35,536 nucleotides of DNA from an uncultured Bacteroidales bacterium (GTDB taxonomy: Bacteria; Bacteroidota; Bacteroidia; Bacteroidales; Paludibacteraceae): assembly GCA_946403315.1 (NCBI GenBank), contig CAMIZK010000013.1, positions 1 to 35,536 of the forward strand, in the 5' to 3' direction. Shown one piece after another: positions 24,553 through 32,580 of this stretch (position 1 is the first letter of the stretch; each line of letters starts with the position of its first letter). The notes under the pieces were generated by a model, which was not told where the DNA came from, made no database searches, and saw nothing but the letters and a program-made list of their open reading frames with translations. The position numbers were made by a program, and so were the translations under genes.

Positions 24553-25785
24553 ATGAGAAAATTCGCGTTCATAGTAGCCTTTTTGGCGGGTTTTGGGGTT
24601 AGCCTTGCGCAGACGCACACGCATGTGTACGATCCTAATATACGTACGTTACGCGTAGAGCGTGATGTGTTGCGTCTCGGCGAAGAGGACCAACTCCATA
24701 TCTCGTTTGACGAGATGAGTCACGATGTGCATTTCTATACCTACACGGTGCACATGCGCAACAGCGATCTGCTGAGCAATGAGTACCTGAAGGGGTTTAC
24801 TACGCAAGATATCGTGGACTATGAACATTCGCTCAACACCAGCCGCGAATATACGCATTATTGGTTTGATTTCCCGAACGAGGACATGCAATTGACCAAA
24901 AGCGGTCAGTATTGTCTGACGATCTACGAGGACGGTAATCCCGAGAACAAAAAGGCCGAAGTGGAGTTCTGTGTGGTAGAACCCTTAGTTAAGATCGATG
25001 CCAGTGTACGTGCCAACACGGATATCGAGTTCAACGGCAGGTACCAGCAAGTGGATCTGGATCTGAATATCGCAGCGCTGAATATCAACGATCCGCATGA
25101 GGTGAGAGTAGTGGTGACCCAGAACAACCGTACCGATAATGCCGTCACGCTGACGCAGCCTACGTTTTTTGAATCCAAGCGGCTTCGTTATACCAACAAC
25201 AAAAACCTGATCTTCGAAGGCGGAAACGAGTACCACCATTTCGATGCCTTCTCCTGTTTCTATGCCGGTTATGGGATAGATCGCGTCTTCCATGAGAACG
25301 GCGATTATCAGGTGTTGCTTTTCTCGAACGAGATCACGCAGGGACAGTATATCCATGAGTTTGACTCCAACGGCCGTTATGTTGTCAATGCCGAGCGAAC
25401 CAACGATCCGGATACCGAAGCGGAATATATGTGGGTGCATTGGACACTTCCCGTAGAGAAACCATGGTTCGATGGCGCACTCTACATAGGCGGCGAACTC
25501 TTCAATAACGAGATGAATCTTACGAACCGCATGCAGTACGATGCCCAGGCGAAGTGCTATTGGCTCTCCTCTCTTGTCAAACAAGGCGGCTTCGATTACC
25601 AGTATTGGTTCGTACCCAAAATCAACAATCAACAATCAACAATAAACAATAAAAATACTACCACCCAACGAGTGGATGGTAGTTATTGGCAAACGGAAAA
25701 CGAGTATGCGGTCTATGTGTTCTGGCGTCCTTTCGGTGCCCGTTATGACCGTTTGGTCGGTGTGACAACAACCGTTAGCCGCTAA
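24553..25785 (+). CDS. DUF5103 / type IX secretion plug protein
   Basis: 410 residues from the ATG at 24553; the ORF-track start at 24370 runs through a tRNA and the promoter and is rejected. A signal peptide (MRKFAFIVAFLAGFGVSLAQ) is followed by the DUF5103 body: LRVERD, HISFDEMSHD..YTY and GQYCLTIYEDG. Proteins of this type plug the type IX translocon in the outer membrane, from recall of the family. Near residue 357 a low-complexity stretch INNQQSTINNKNTTTQ interrupts the conserved C-terminal beta region; it is encoded by AACAATC heptamers. Consistent with the CHU_C cargo protein at 8214. Ends 18 bp from the convergent pgi. Confidence 0.85.
   Translation: MRKFAFIVAFLAGFGVSLAQTHTHVYDPNIRTLRVERDVLRLGEEDQLHISFDEMSHDVHFYTYTVHMRNSDLLSNEYLKGFTTQDIVDYEHSLNTSREYTHYWFDFPNEDMQLTKSGQYCLTIYEDGNPENKKAEVEFCVVEPLVKIDASVRANTDIEFNGRYQQVDLDLNIAALNINDPHEVRVVVTQNNRTDNAVTLTQPTFFESKRLRYTNNKNLIFEGGNEYHHFDAFSCFYAGYGIDRVFHENGDYQVLLFSNEITQGQYIHEFDSNGRYVVNAERTNDPDTEAEYMWVHWTLPVEKPWFDGALYIGGELFNNEMNLTNRMQYDAQAKCYWLSSLVKQGGFDYQYWFVPKINNQQSTINNKNTTTQRVDGSYWQTENEYAVYVFWRPFGARYDRLVGVTTTVSR
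25619..25652 (+). repeat. In-frame AACAATC heptamer repeat
   Basis: AATCAACAATCAACAATCAA followed by CAATAAACAATAAA: about four 7-mers AACAATC/AACAATA inside the DUF5103 gene, avoiding stop codons in the frame used (INNQQSTINNKN). Confidence 0.9.
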
Positions 25786-25816
25786 CCTTTCACCTTTCAC
25801 TTTTCACTTTCCAAGG
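25784..25816 (-). repeat. GGTGAAA/AGTGAAA heptamer repeat at pgi 3' end
   Basis: On the minus strand GGAAAGTGAAAAGTGAAAGG then TGAAAGGTTAGC. It supplies the TGA stop codon of pgi and reaches into the end of the convergent DUF5103 gene. Same family as the repeat at 2104-2200. Confidence 0.8.
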
Positions 25817-27147
25817 CGCGCTTTAATCGCTTTACTTTCAGCCTCATAACCCGGTTTGTCTAATAAGGCAAACATATTCTTTTTGTATGCCTCTACGCCC
25901 GGTTGATTGAACGGATTCACGTCCAGTACGTATCCGGAGATACCGCAACCGCGTTCGAAGAAATAGATGAACTGACCGATGTTGTACTCGTCGATCTTCT
26001 CGAACGAGATATGGATGTTCGGAACACCACCGTCCACGTGTGCCAGTTGCGTACCGAGTTCAGCCATCTTGTTCACTTCATCGACCCGCTTACCGGCGAG
26101 GAAGTTGAGTCCGTCGAGGTTCTCCTCATCCATCGGAACGAGTACCTGCTTGTTGGCTTTCTCGATCGAGATGACGGTCTCGAAGATCGAACGCTCACCG
26201 TCTTGGATCCATTGACCCATCGAGTGCAGATCGGTTGTGAAATCGACACTTGCCGGGAAGATACCCTTATGGTCTTTACCTTCACTCTCACCGTACAACT
26301 GTTTCCACCACTCGCTGAAATAATGCAGTTTGGGGTTGAAGTTCACAAGAATCTCGATCTTCTTTCCGCTGCGATAGAGCGCGTTACGGATTGCCGCATA
26401 CCGGCATGCCGGGTTCTCGGCAAACGGCACTTTGACGTCCGTTGCTTTCTCCATATCCTGCGCACCCTTCACGAGCGCCTTGATATCGCCACCTGCAACC
26501 GCGATCGGCAGCAGACCTACCGGTGTGAGCACCGAGAAACGACCACCTACGTTATCGGGAATGACGAAAGTCTTGTATCCCTCTTTGGTTGCAAGCGAGC
26601 GCAGTGCACCTTTCGCACGGTCGGTCACAGCGACGATACGGTGTTTCGCTTCCTCTTTGCCTACCTGCTTCTCCAGCATGGTCTTCAGCAGACGGAAAGC
26701 CAACGCGGTCTCGGTCGTCGTACCGGATTTCGAGATGTTGATGATACCGAACTGCTTGTCGGCAATGAACTCCATGAGCTCTGCCAAGTAGTCCTCACCA
26801 ATGTTGTTACCGGCATAGACTACATACGGATTTTTACGGCCTTTCGCTACGAAGGCGTCAAAAGATGATGCTAAAGCATCATTCACGGCACGGGCACCCA
26901 GATAGGAACCACCGATACCGGCTACGATCACTACCTCGCAACGACGACGCAGCTCGTCAGCACAAGCCTGTACTTCATCCAGGAAAGCATCCGTGATCGA
27001 GGAGGGCAGATGTACCCATCCGATGTAGTCATTACCTGCACCCTGCCCGTTCTCTAACAATGCGTTAGCGGCTTCCGTTTGTGCTTCCAGTTGTTTCAAT
27101 GCTGCCGCGTCAACAAACGAAGCAGCGTTCTTCAGACATAATTGCAT
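25804..27147 (-). CDS. pgi: Glucose-6-phosphate isomerase
   Basis: 447 residues, the short bacterial form. Interconverts glucose 6-phosphate and fructose 6-phosphate. Diagnostic motifs are [21 protein letters not shown] (phosphate binding), [14 protein letters not shown] and the C-terminal [10 protein letters not shown] with the conserved Gln and Lys region. The ATG at 27147 is 1 bp after the gpsA stop, so both are read from one message. Last gene of the lysS-gpsA-pgi run. Confidence 0.96.
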   Translation of the reverse strand: MQLCLKNAASFVDAAALKQLEAQTEAANALLENGQGAGNDYIGWVHLPSSITDAFLDEVQACADELRRRCEVVIVAGIGGSYLGARAVNDALASSFDAFVAKGRKNPYVVYAGNNIGEDYLAELMEFIADKQFGIINISKSGTTTETALAFRLLKTMLEKQVGKEEAKHRIVAVTDRAKGALRSLATKEGYKTFVIPDNVGGRFSVLTPVGLLPIAVAGGDIKALVKGAQDMEKATDVKVPFAENPACRYAAIRNALYRSGKKIEILVNFNPKLHYFSEWWKQLYGESEGKDHKGIFPASVDFTTDLHSMGQWIQDGERSIFETVISIEKANKQVLVPMDEENLDGLNFLAGKRVDEVNKMAELGTQLAHVDGGVPNIHISFEKIDEYNIGQFIYFFERGCGISGYVLDVNPFNQPGVEAYKKNMFALLDKPGYEAESKAIKARLGK

Positions 27148-27148
27148 A

Positions 27149-28138
27149 TTATTGTAGTTTTGTTGTTAATGACTTGATGATCGGTTTTGCTTTCTGCTTG
27201 TTGTACAGGATCTCGTACATCGCATCGACGATGGGGATCGACACACGCAGACGCTCGTTGATGTCATGGATCGCCTTGGTGCCGTAATAGCCTTCGGCTA
27301 CCATCTCCATCTCCATCTGCGCAGCCTTCACCGAGTATCCCAGACCTAACATTTGACCGAACTGACGGTTACGGCTGAACTGAGAATAACCCGTTACCAG
27401 CACGTCGCCCAGGTATCCCGATGCGGTGATGTCACGCGGCACATTGCTTACCGCCGTCGCAAAACGCTGGATCTCCTGAATGGAGTTGGACAGCAGCACG
27501 GCTTGGAAATTATCGCCGTAATGCAGCGCCTGACACATACCGGCGGCAATGGCGTAGATGTTCTTGAGCACCGAACTGTACTCCAGACCGATCACGTCGT
27601 TCGAGATCGTCGTGTGAACATACTCCGTCTGGAACAGTTTCGCCCATGCCTCGGCATTCTGCCGGTTCTCGCAACCGATGGTGAGGTAACTCAACCGCTC
27701 CAGAGCGATCTCTTCCGCATGACACGGACCGGCAATAACGCCTAACTGGTCATACGGGATACCGAAACGCTGGTGCAGATAGTCCGTGATGATGATGTTC
27801 TCCTCCGGAATCATACCTTTGACTGCGGAAATAACCACTTTATGGGTCATATCGCGACGGATCTTACTCAGCGTCTGCTTCACGTATGGTGAAGGAATGG
27901 CTAATATCAGCACATCGGATTGTGCTACGGTCTGGTTGATGTCGGAAGAGAAATGAATACGACTCACCTCAAACTCCGCTACACCCAGATAATTCGGGTT
28001 CTTTCCGGTGGTGATGAACTCATCGATCACCTCCTGCCGACGGATGAACCAGTTGATCTCTCCCTGATTCTGCATCACGATCTTCGCCAACGCCGTCGCC
28101 CATGATCCGGAACCTAAGATGGCTACTTTTCTATACAT
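27149..28138 (-). CDS. gpsA: NAD(P)-dependent glycerol-3-phosphate dehydrogenase
   Basis: 329 residues from the ATG at 28138 ([18 protein letters not shown]); the ORF-track start at 28165 only adds residues encoded by the upstream TGTACAT repeat. It makes sn-glycerol 3-phosphate from dihydroxyacetone phosphate for phospholipid synthesis. Features are the dinucleotide loop [10 protein letters not shown], the SAVKGM segment, GPCHAEE, the catalytic-region [11 protein letters not shown], and the C-terminal SRNRQFG substrate motif. Genes lysS upstream and pgi downstream are on the same strand with tiny gaps. Confidence 0.95.
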   Translation of the reverse strand: MYRKVAILGSGSWATALAKIVMQNQGEINWFIRRQEVIDEFITTGKNPNYLGVAEFEVSRIHFSSDINQTVAQSDVLILAIPSPYVKQTLSKIRRDMTHKVVISAVKGMIPEENIIITDYLHQRFGIPYDQLGVIAGPCHAEEIALERLSYLTIGCENRQNAEAWAKLFQTEYVHTTISNDVIGLEYSSVLKNIYAIAAGMCQALHYGDNFQAVLLSNSIQEIQRFATAVSNVPRDITASGYLGDVLVTGYSQFSRNRQFGQMLGLGYSVKAAQMEMEMVAEGYYGTKAIHDINERLRVSIPIVDAMYEILYNKQKAKPIIKSLTTKLQ

Positions 28139-28140
28139 AT

Positions 28141-28174
28141 CCTTTGTCCTTTGTACATTGTACATTGTACATCG
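28141..28174 (-). repeat. TGTACAT heptamer repeat between lysS and gpsA
   Basis: Three tandem TGTACAT units flanked by two CCTTTGT words. TGTACA is palindromic, so the array could fold back on itself. Confidence 0.85.
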
Positions 28175-28178
28175 TCCC

Positions 28179-29768
28179 TTATTCCGGACGCATCGTCGGG
28201 AACAATAAAACCTCCTGTATGGTGGGCTGTCCGGTCATAAACATCGTCAGACGGTCGATACCGATACCGATACCCGAGGTCGGCGGCATACCGTACTCGA
28301 GTGCACGCATGAAGTCATGATCGATCACCATCGCCTCGTCGTCACCCTTGTCGGCTAACTTCATCTGCTCCACAAAGCGGTTGTATTGGTCAATGGGGTC
28401 GTTGAGTTCGGAATAAGCGTTCGCCAACTCCTTACCGTTCACCATCAACTCAAAACGCTCGGTCAGACCCGGTTTGCTGCGGTGCATCTTCGTCAGCGGA
28501 GACATCTCCACCGGATAATCGGTGATGAAAGTCGGCTGGATGAAGGTGCCCTCGCAAGTCTCACCGAAGATCTCGTCGATCAGTTTGCCCTTACCCATGT
28601 GCTCCGTATCTTCCACACCTAATTTCTTGGCCTCCACACGGATCTCGTCTTCGGTCATGGACGCCAAGTCCAGACCCGTCTTCTCCTTGATGGCATCGAG
28701 GATAGGCAGACGGCGGTACGGTGCTTTGAAATCGACCTCGTGGTCACCGATCTGCACCTTGGTCGTGCCGTTGACCGCAATAGCGATCTTCTCTAACAAC
28801 TGCTCGGTGAAGCTCATCATCCAGTTATAGTCCTTGTATTGTACGTACAGCTCCATGCAGGTGAACTCGGGGTTGTGGCTGCGGTCCATACCTTCGTTAC
28901 GGAAGTTACGGCCGATCTCATACACACCCTCAAAACCGCCTACGATCAGCCGCTTCAGGTACAACTCCGTTGCGATACGCAGGTACATATCTACGTCCAG
29001 CGAGTTATGATGCGTGATGAACGGACGAGCCGAAGCACCACCGGCAATCTGCTGCAGGATCGGGGTCTCCACCTCCGTGTAACCTGCCTCGTCGAACACC
29101 TGACGCATGGTGCGCAGGATCGTCGCACGCTTGAGGAACGTGTCCTTCACGCCTTCGTTGACTACCAAGTCCACGTACCGTTGACGGTAACGCTGCTCCG
29201 GATCATTAAATCCGTCATAAGCCACACCGTCCTTGTATTTCACGATCGGTAACGGACGAAGACTCTTCGCCAGCACCGTCAGTTTCTTGGCATGCACGGA
29301 GATCTCACCCATCTGGGTGCGGAACACAAATCCCTCGATACCGATGAAGTCACCGATGTCCAGCAGTTTCTTGAATACCACGTTGTACATCTGCTGCTCT
29401 ACGGTCAATCCACCATTTGCATCATTTGCACCATTTGCATCATTCGGCTCCGCAGGAGCTTGAATATCATCGCGGCTCACATACACCTGGATACGTCCTT
29501 TGCTGTCCTGAATCTCGATGAACGACGCCTTACCCATGATTCGTTTGGACATCAAACGACCTGCAATCCGCACTTCATCACCCGTGTGCCAGATACGTTC
29601 ACCATTTGCATCATTTGCATCATTTGCATCATTGTCCACGAAGTGGGCCTTAATTTCCGTCGAGTACCCCGTCACCACATATTCGGCTGCAGGGTAGGGA
29701 TCGATGCCCATATCCCGCATGGTTTGCAGACTTTGTCTGCGTACGATTTCTTGTTCAGATAATTCCAT
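28179..29768 (-). CDS. lysS: Lysine-tRNA ligase, class II
   Basis: 529 residues. The N-terminal OB-fold anticodon domain (to about residue 190) is followed by the class II core: motif 2 around GRNFRNEGMDRSHNPEFTC and motif 3 GIGIGIDRLTMF near the end. It charges tRNA-Lys. The OB domain carries two low-complexity inserts, NDANDANDANG (about 46-56) and PNDANGANDANGG (about 107-119), both encoded by 9-mer AATGATGCA repeats and placed in expected surface loops. Other class II LysRS have short variable turns here. Promoter at 29863-29894. Confidence 0.96.
   Translation of the reverse strand: MELSEQEIVRRQSLQTMRDMGIDPYPAAEYVVTGYSTEIKAHFVDNDANDANDANGERIWHTGDEVRIAGRLMSKRIMGKASFIEIQDSKGRIQVYVSRDDIQAPAEPNDANGANDANGGLTVEQQMYNVVFKKLLDIGDFIGIEGFVFRTQMGEISVHAKKLTVLAKSLRPLPIVKYKDGVAYDGFNDPEQRYRQRYVDLVVNEGVKDTFLKRATILRTMRQVFDEAGYTEVETPILQQIAGGASARPFITHHNSLDVDMYLRIATELYLKRLIVGGFEGVYEIGRNFRNEGMDRSHNPEFTCMELYVQYKDYNWMMSFTEQLLEKIAIAVNGTTKVQIGDHEVDFKAPYRRLPILDAIKEKTGLDLASMTEDEIRVEAKKLGVEDTEHMGKGKLIDEIFGETCEGTFIQPTFITDYPVEMSPLTKMHRSKPGLTERFELMVNGKELANAYSELNDPIDQYNRFVEQMKLADKGDDEAMVIDHDFMRALEYGMPPTSGIGIGIDRLTMFMTGQPTIQEVLLFPTMRPE
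29411..29447 (-). repeat. In-frame AATGATGCA 9-mer repeat, lysS copy 2
   Basis: Minus strand AATGATGCAAATGGTGCAAA then TGATGCAAATGG; nonamers encoding Asn-Asp/Gly-Ala units within lysS. Confidence 0.92.
29601..29634 (-). repeat. In-frame AATGATGCA 9-mer repeat, lysS copy 1
   Basis: Three perfect AATGATGCA units and a partial fourth, encoding NDANDANDANG within the OB domain of lysS. Confidence 0.92.
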
Positions 29769-29831
29769 ATATTGTTCTGTTATTTTGCGCTATTATTTAG
29801 CTCTTTTTGTTCTTTTTTGTCCTTATTATTA

Positions 29832-29852
29832 CGCATATGCGCACATATGCGC
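29832..29852 (-). promoter_or_regulatory. Paired GCATATG words in lysS leader
   Basis: The lysS leader carries CGCATATGCG (a perfect palindrome, 29832-29841) next to CACATATGCGC. This is a possible operator or mRNA stem 11-31 bp downstream of the -7 box. GCATATG words also flank the promoter at 1152. Nothing else shows its role. Confidence 0.35.
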
Positions 29853-29862
29853 AAATTCGGTG

Positions 29863-29894
29863 CAAAGTTACTACTTTTTTTCGATATACACAAG
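29863..29894 (-). promoter_or_regulatory. lysS-gpsA-pgi promoter
   Basis: Minus-strand CTTG (29891-29894), 20-base spacer with an A-tract, TAACTTTG (29863-29870), then CACCGAATTTG. Confidence 0.78.
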
Positions 29895-29933
29895 AAAAAA
29901 TGCAATTTTTAGAAAAAAAACGTCAAAACCGCA

Positions 29934-29963
29934 ATGAACACACATTTATGTGTGAAAGTGTGA
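29934..29963 (+). repeat. 30 bp direct repeat, left border of accessory island
   Basis: ATGAACA then CACATTTATGTGTGAAAGTG and TGA; repeated at 33820-33849 with two mismatches. It contains the inverted repeat CACACAT-TT-ATGTGTG. The gene-free stretch 29769-30106 holds the lysS leader and promoter, this repeat, A/T-rich sequence and the promoter at 30010. Confidence 0.8.
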
Positions 29964-30009
29964 GTTTGTGAAGAAAAATTAGGCTGGTTGAATAAAAAGC
30001 AAATTTATA

Positions 30010-30041
30010 TTTGCTCAAGTCATTTTTTTTTTGTAACTTTG
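30010..30041 (+). promoter_or_regulatory. Promoter of the accessory island operon
   Basis: TTTG (30010-30013), 20-base spacer with a T-tract, TAACTTTG (30034-30041), then CACCCG. The upstream box lies in the palindrome GCAAATTTATATTTGC (29999-30014), and the downstream box runs into a second inverted repeat, GCACCC-gatttg-GGGTGC (30041-30058). Both are operator-like. Confidence 0.8.
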
Positions 30042-30106
30042 CACCCGATTTGGGGTGCATAGCCAGTGCAAGACCCAATAGTAATAACCACAAATGACCA
30101 AAAAAT

Positions 30107-30385
30107 ATGGCAAGTATTCAAGACATCCATGCGTTAGAGGAGAAGATCTATGACGCAGTACAGGAGTACATCGACAACCCGAATGGGTATGAACATGCGA
30201 CATTGCACGTCTATTTAGACCGCGATGAAATGGAGTATCAAGCAGAAATGGAAGACAATCTGCAAGGATCAGAAGATGATGGAATCTATTCTATTGAAAC
30301 ACTCGTACGCGAGGGCGATGATGGTTTAGAGCCGGATAACGATCGGGCAAGTGACATTGCAAATAGTTGGATATTCCTTGATTAA
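30107..30385 (+). CDS. Very acidic small protein of unknown function
   Basis: 92 residues with 26 Asp/Glu against only 4 Lys/Arg, a net charge near -22. No signal peptide. The N-terminal half is helical (ALEEKIYDAVQEYI), followed by a beta-like segment (ATLHVYLDRDEMEYQ) and an acidic tail. Its charge and place directly ahead of a restriction-endonuclease remnant make a DNA-mimic or anti-restriction role conceivable, but no named family is recognised. The leader AACCACAAATGACCAA (30086-30101) is repeated at 30400-30415 before the next frame. Confidence 0.65.
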   Translation: MASIQDIHALEEKIYDAVQEYIDNPNGYEHATLHVYLDRDEMEYQAEMEDNLQGSEDDGIYSIETLVREGDDGLEPDNDRASDIANSWIFLD

Positions 30386-30531
30386 TTAACGAACCGCTCA
30401 ACCACAAACGACCAACAATGAGCGTAAACAACAGAACTATGGCAACGAGAATCCCAGCAGGTGGCGGCTTTGGTCGGCCTGTGGCATCTGCCGGGTGTTG
30501 CCTTTTAAAAGAATATAAATTCCACAACGAT

Positions 30532-30954
30532 ATGAGTAGTAAAAGTAATGATCAAGGGCGAGCATATGAGTTTGCTTGTCTTAACGAATTAGAAGAAGCG
30601 ATTAAACAATATCGCCCTGTAAACGTACTGCATAATAGCAGTTATGAGGCAGCAAAGTATCACTATGAAATGCTATCTCCGACACAGAAACAGACATTTC
30701 ACACGAGTGCTAAAGCCATGATTTCCTCCATCTTCGAGTGTGAACCGATGATGATAGAGACAACAAATGATGTATTAGAATTATTTATCCAGAAGGACGA
30801 AGAAGGGAAGAAAGGTGATGTGCGTGATATTATTATAGCTCGTTCTAAAGTGCAATGGGAAATAGGTTTAAGCATCAAACATAATCACTTTGCAGTTAAG
30901 CATAGCCGTTTTACCCCAACTACTTACAGAGAATATATATTTAGTGCTGCGTGA
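30532..30954 (+). pseudogene. HaeIII-type restriction endonuclease, N-terminal remnant
   Basis: From the ATG at 30532 (MSSKSNDQGRAYEF) about 140 residues remain, while HaeIII-family enzymes are roughly 300. Recognisable segments are NSSYEAAK, the GDVRDIII and WEIGLSIK pair (likely PD-(D/E)xK metal site) and KHNHFAVKHSR. After HSR the sequence turns into an unrelated 14-residue end, so the C-terminal half has been replaced. The ORF opens further upstream (30418 or 30439), adding a Gly-rich stretch unlike the family. R.HaeIII-type enzymes cut GGCC. The retained part includes the catalytic core, but activity is doubtful. Its likely partner methyltransferase remnant is at 32581. Confidence 0.7.
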
Positions 30955-31214
30955 TGGAAACATTTGATTATCAACATCAATTAATCCACTATAATGGTAT
31001 GGCTTTTCCCTTTGTGGTTATTCATGAGCCGCAAACTGGCATAGACCATATAATAAGCACAGAGGATTTGAGTGAGCAACTATTTGATAATGATAAAGGG
31101 GGCTATAAGTCTAAAGATGCAGAATGGATTGATGAAAAAATAACCTATTTCGTGCAAACGGCGAAAGATTTAGAACGTTCTTCAAAAGATATATTAGCAG
31201 AAATTTATGATTAA
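30954..31214 (+). CDS. Hypothetical protein in RM-disrupting block
   Basis: 86 residues from the ATG at 30954 (a GTG sits one codon earlier), overlapping the upstream TGA as TGATG. The N-terminal part is beta-rich (HYNGMAFPFVVIHEP), and the C-terminal ~40 residues are predicted helical with many Glu, Asp and Lys. No signal peptide or membrane segment. It overlaps the next gene by 8 bp, so the two are coupled and probably act together. No family recognised. Confidence 0.6.
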   Translation: METFDYQHQLIHYNGMAFPFVVIHEPQTGIDHIISTEDLSEQLFDNDKGGYKSKDAEWIDEKITYFVQTAKDLERSSKDILAEIYD

Positions 31215-31713
31215 GTACCAATTTTTTCCTCGTTCGCGAGGTGTTACACAGGAAATTCAAGATATTATCAATAGTTTTAAGGCTATTGAAAACCAAATTG
31301 ATTCCGAAACAAGTGAACTTAAATCCAATGAAGTTCTCCAAATAGTGCGTCCATATCTGGAGCAGTTGCAATACACAGTAGAAACGGGGAAAGGAGTCAA
31401 TGAGAAAATAGACGTGCCGGTACTTTTTGGTCAAGATAACAAGATAGACAAGTCTTTCTATGCCGATGCTTTAAGTGCAGATGGACGCATTGTTGTCGAG
31501 GTAGAAGCCGGACGCGCAACAGAGAATAATCAATTTCTCAAAGACTTATTTGAGGCATGTATGATGTTTGATGTGGAATATTTAGTACTTGCTGTGCGCA
31601 ATGTATATCGCACGCATTATGATTTCGACAGAGTATATAGTTTCTTAGAAACGCTATACATTTCTAACAGACTTCACCTTCCACTTAAAGGGATTTTATT
31701 AATTGGCTATTAA
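31207..31713 (+). CDS. Putative nuclease-like protein (EVEAGR motif)
   Basis: 168 residues. It starts IKYQFFPRSRGVT, then a helical part (IINSFKAIENQID..SNEVLQIVRPYL), and a conserved centre DKSFYADALS..GRIVVEVEAGRATENNQFLKD followed by DVEYLVLAVRNVYR and a C-terminal LPLKGILLIGY. I recall similar stand-alone proteins in Bacteroidota. The Asp followed by a strand ending E-x-E-A-G-R recalls PD-(D/E)xK nuclease folds with an altered third position; this is inference. It is coupled to the preceding gene by an 8 bp overlap. Confidence 0.6.
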   Translation: MIKYQFFPRSRGVTQEIQDIINSFKAIENQIDSETSELKSNEVLQIVRPYLEQLQYTVETGKGVNEKIDVPVLFGQDNKIDKSFYADALSADGRIVVEVEAGRATENNQFLKDLFEACMMFDVEYLVLAVRNVYRTHYDFDRVYSFLETLYISNRLHLPLKGILLIGY

Positions 31714-31725
31714 ATCGAATCAACA

Positions 31726-32577
31726 ATGAAAGACGAAATAGTTTTATACCAGCCGAATGAGACCATCCAACTTGAAGTCCATTTGAAAGATGAAACCGTG
31801 TGGCTCACCCAGCAGCAAATAGCAGATTTGTTTGGTGTAAAGCAGCCTGCGATTTCAAAACACATCGCAAACATCTATAAATCAGGTGAATTGGACGAAG
31901 AGGGCACGTATTCCATTTTGGAATATATGGGGCATGACGGCAAGCAGCTCTATACGACTAAGGCGTATAATCTGGATATGATTTTATCCGTTGGCTACAG
32001 AGTAAATAGTACGAATGCAACTCGTTTCCGTCAATGGGCTAATCGCGTCCTAAAAGACTATCTCCTGCGAGGGTACGCATTCAATCAGCGTCTCGCCAAT
32101 ATCGAACACCAAATGGACGAACAGCGAGCAATTCTAGCTACTCACGAGGAAAAGATTGACTTTTTCGTACGAACCTCTTTGCCGCCGGTAGAAGGAATTT
32201 TCTATGATGGAGAGATTTATGAGGCGTATTCGTTTGTGTCCGATCTTATTCGTTCAGCTAAAACGCGAATTGTGCTGATAGATAACTATATCGACGACCG
32301 AGTGCTAACCATGTTGGATAAGCGAAACGATGGCGTAAAAGCAACAATCTACACCAAGAATTTTACCAAACAATTATCGTTGGATATTGAGCAGCACAAT
32401 AAGCAGTTTGCTCCCATTGATGTTGAACCGTTCAACCTTTCTCACGACCGATTTATGATTATTGATGATGTCGTCTATCATATTGGTGCGTCCCTCAAAG
32501 ACCTCGGAAAAGCATGGTTCGCGTTTACCAAGATGAATGATATATCGGCTGAAGAGTTGCTGGGACGAATCAAATAA
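31726..32577 (+). CDS. RhuM-family protein with PLD-like C-terminus
   Basis: 283 residues. The N-terminal half matches the RhuM family: a winged-helix-like motif WLTQQQIADLFGVKQPAISKH, then GYRVNSTNATRFRQWA and VLKDYLLRGYAFN. From about residue 140 a second part begins after PPVEGIFYDGEIYEAY. It contains IVLIDNYIDD and HDRFMIIDD, resembling a degenerate phospholipase-D HKD site, with Arg in place of Lys. RhuM genes are frequent companions of restriction-modification loci. Here it abuts the methyltransferase remnant (4 bp away) and may have arrived in the event that split that system. Confidence 0.85.
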   Translation: MKDEIVLYQPNETIQLEVHLKDETVWLTQQQIADLFGVKQPAISKHIANIYKSGELDEEGTYSILEYMGHDGKQLYTTKAYNLDMILSVGYRVNSTNATRFRQWANRVLKDYLLRGYAFNQRLANIEHQMDEQRAILATHEEKIDFFVRTSLPPVEGIFYDGEIYEAYSFVSDLIRSAKTRIVLIDNYIDDRVLTMLDKRNDGVKATIYTKNFTKQLSLDIEQHNKQFAPIDVEPFNLSHDRFMIIDDVVYHIGASLKDLGKAWFAFTKMNDISAEELLGRIK

Positions 32578-32580
32578 TAA

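Noticed and set aside
25903-26868. 321-residue plus-strand ORF
   Set aside because: Antisense shadow of pgi; the translation resembles no family.
28139-28165. Upstream start for gpsA
   Set aside because: Added residues are encoded by TGTACAT repeats and are not part of the family.
30418-30531. N-terminal extension of the restriction endonuclease
   Set aside because: Gly-rich stretch unlike the family; the similarity begins at the ATG at 30532. The upstream start cannot be fully excluded.
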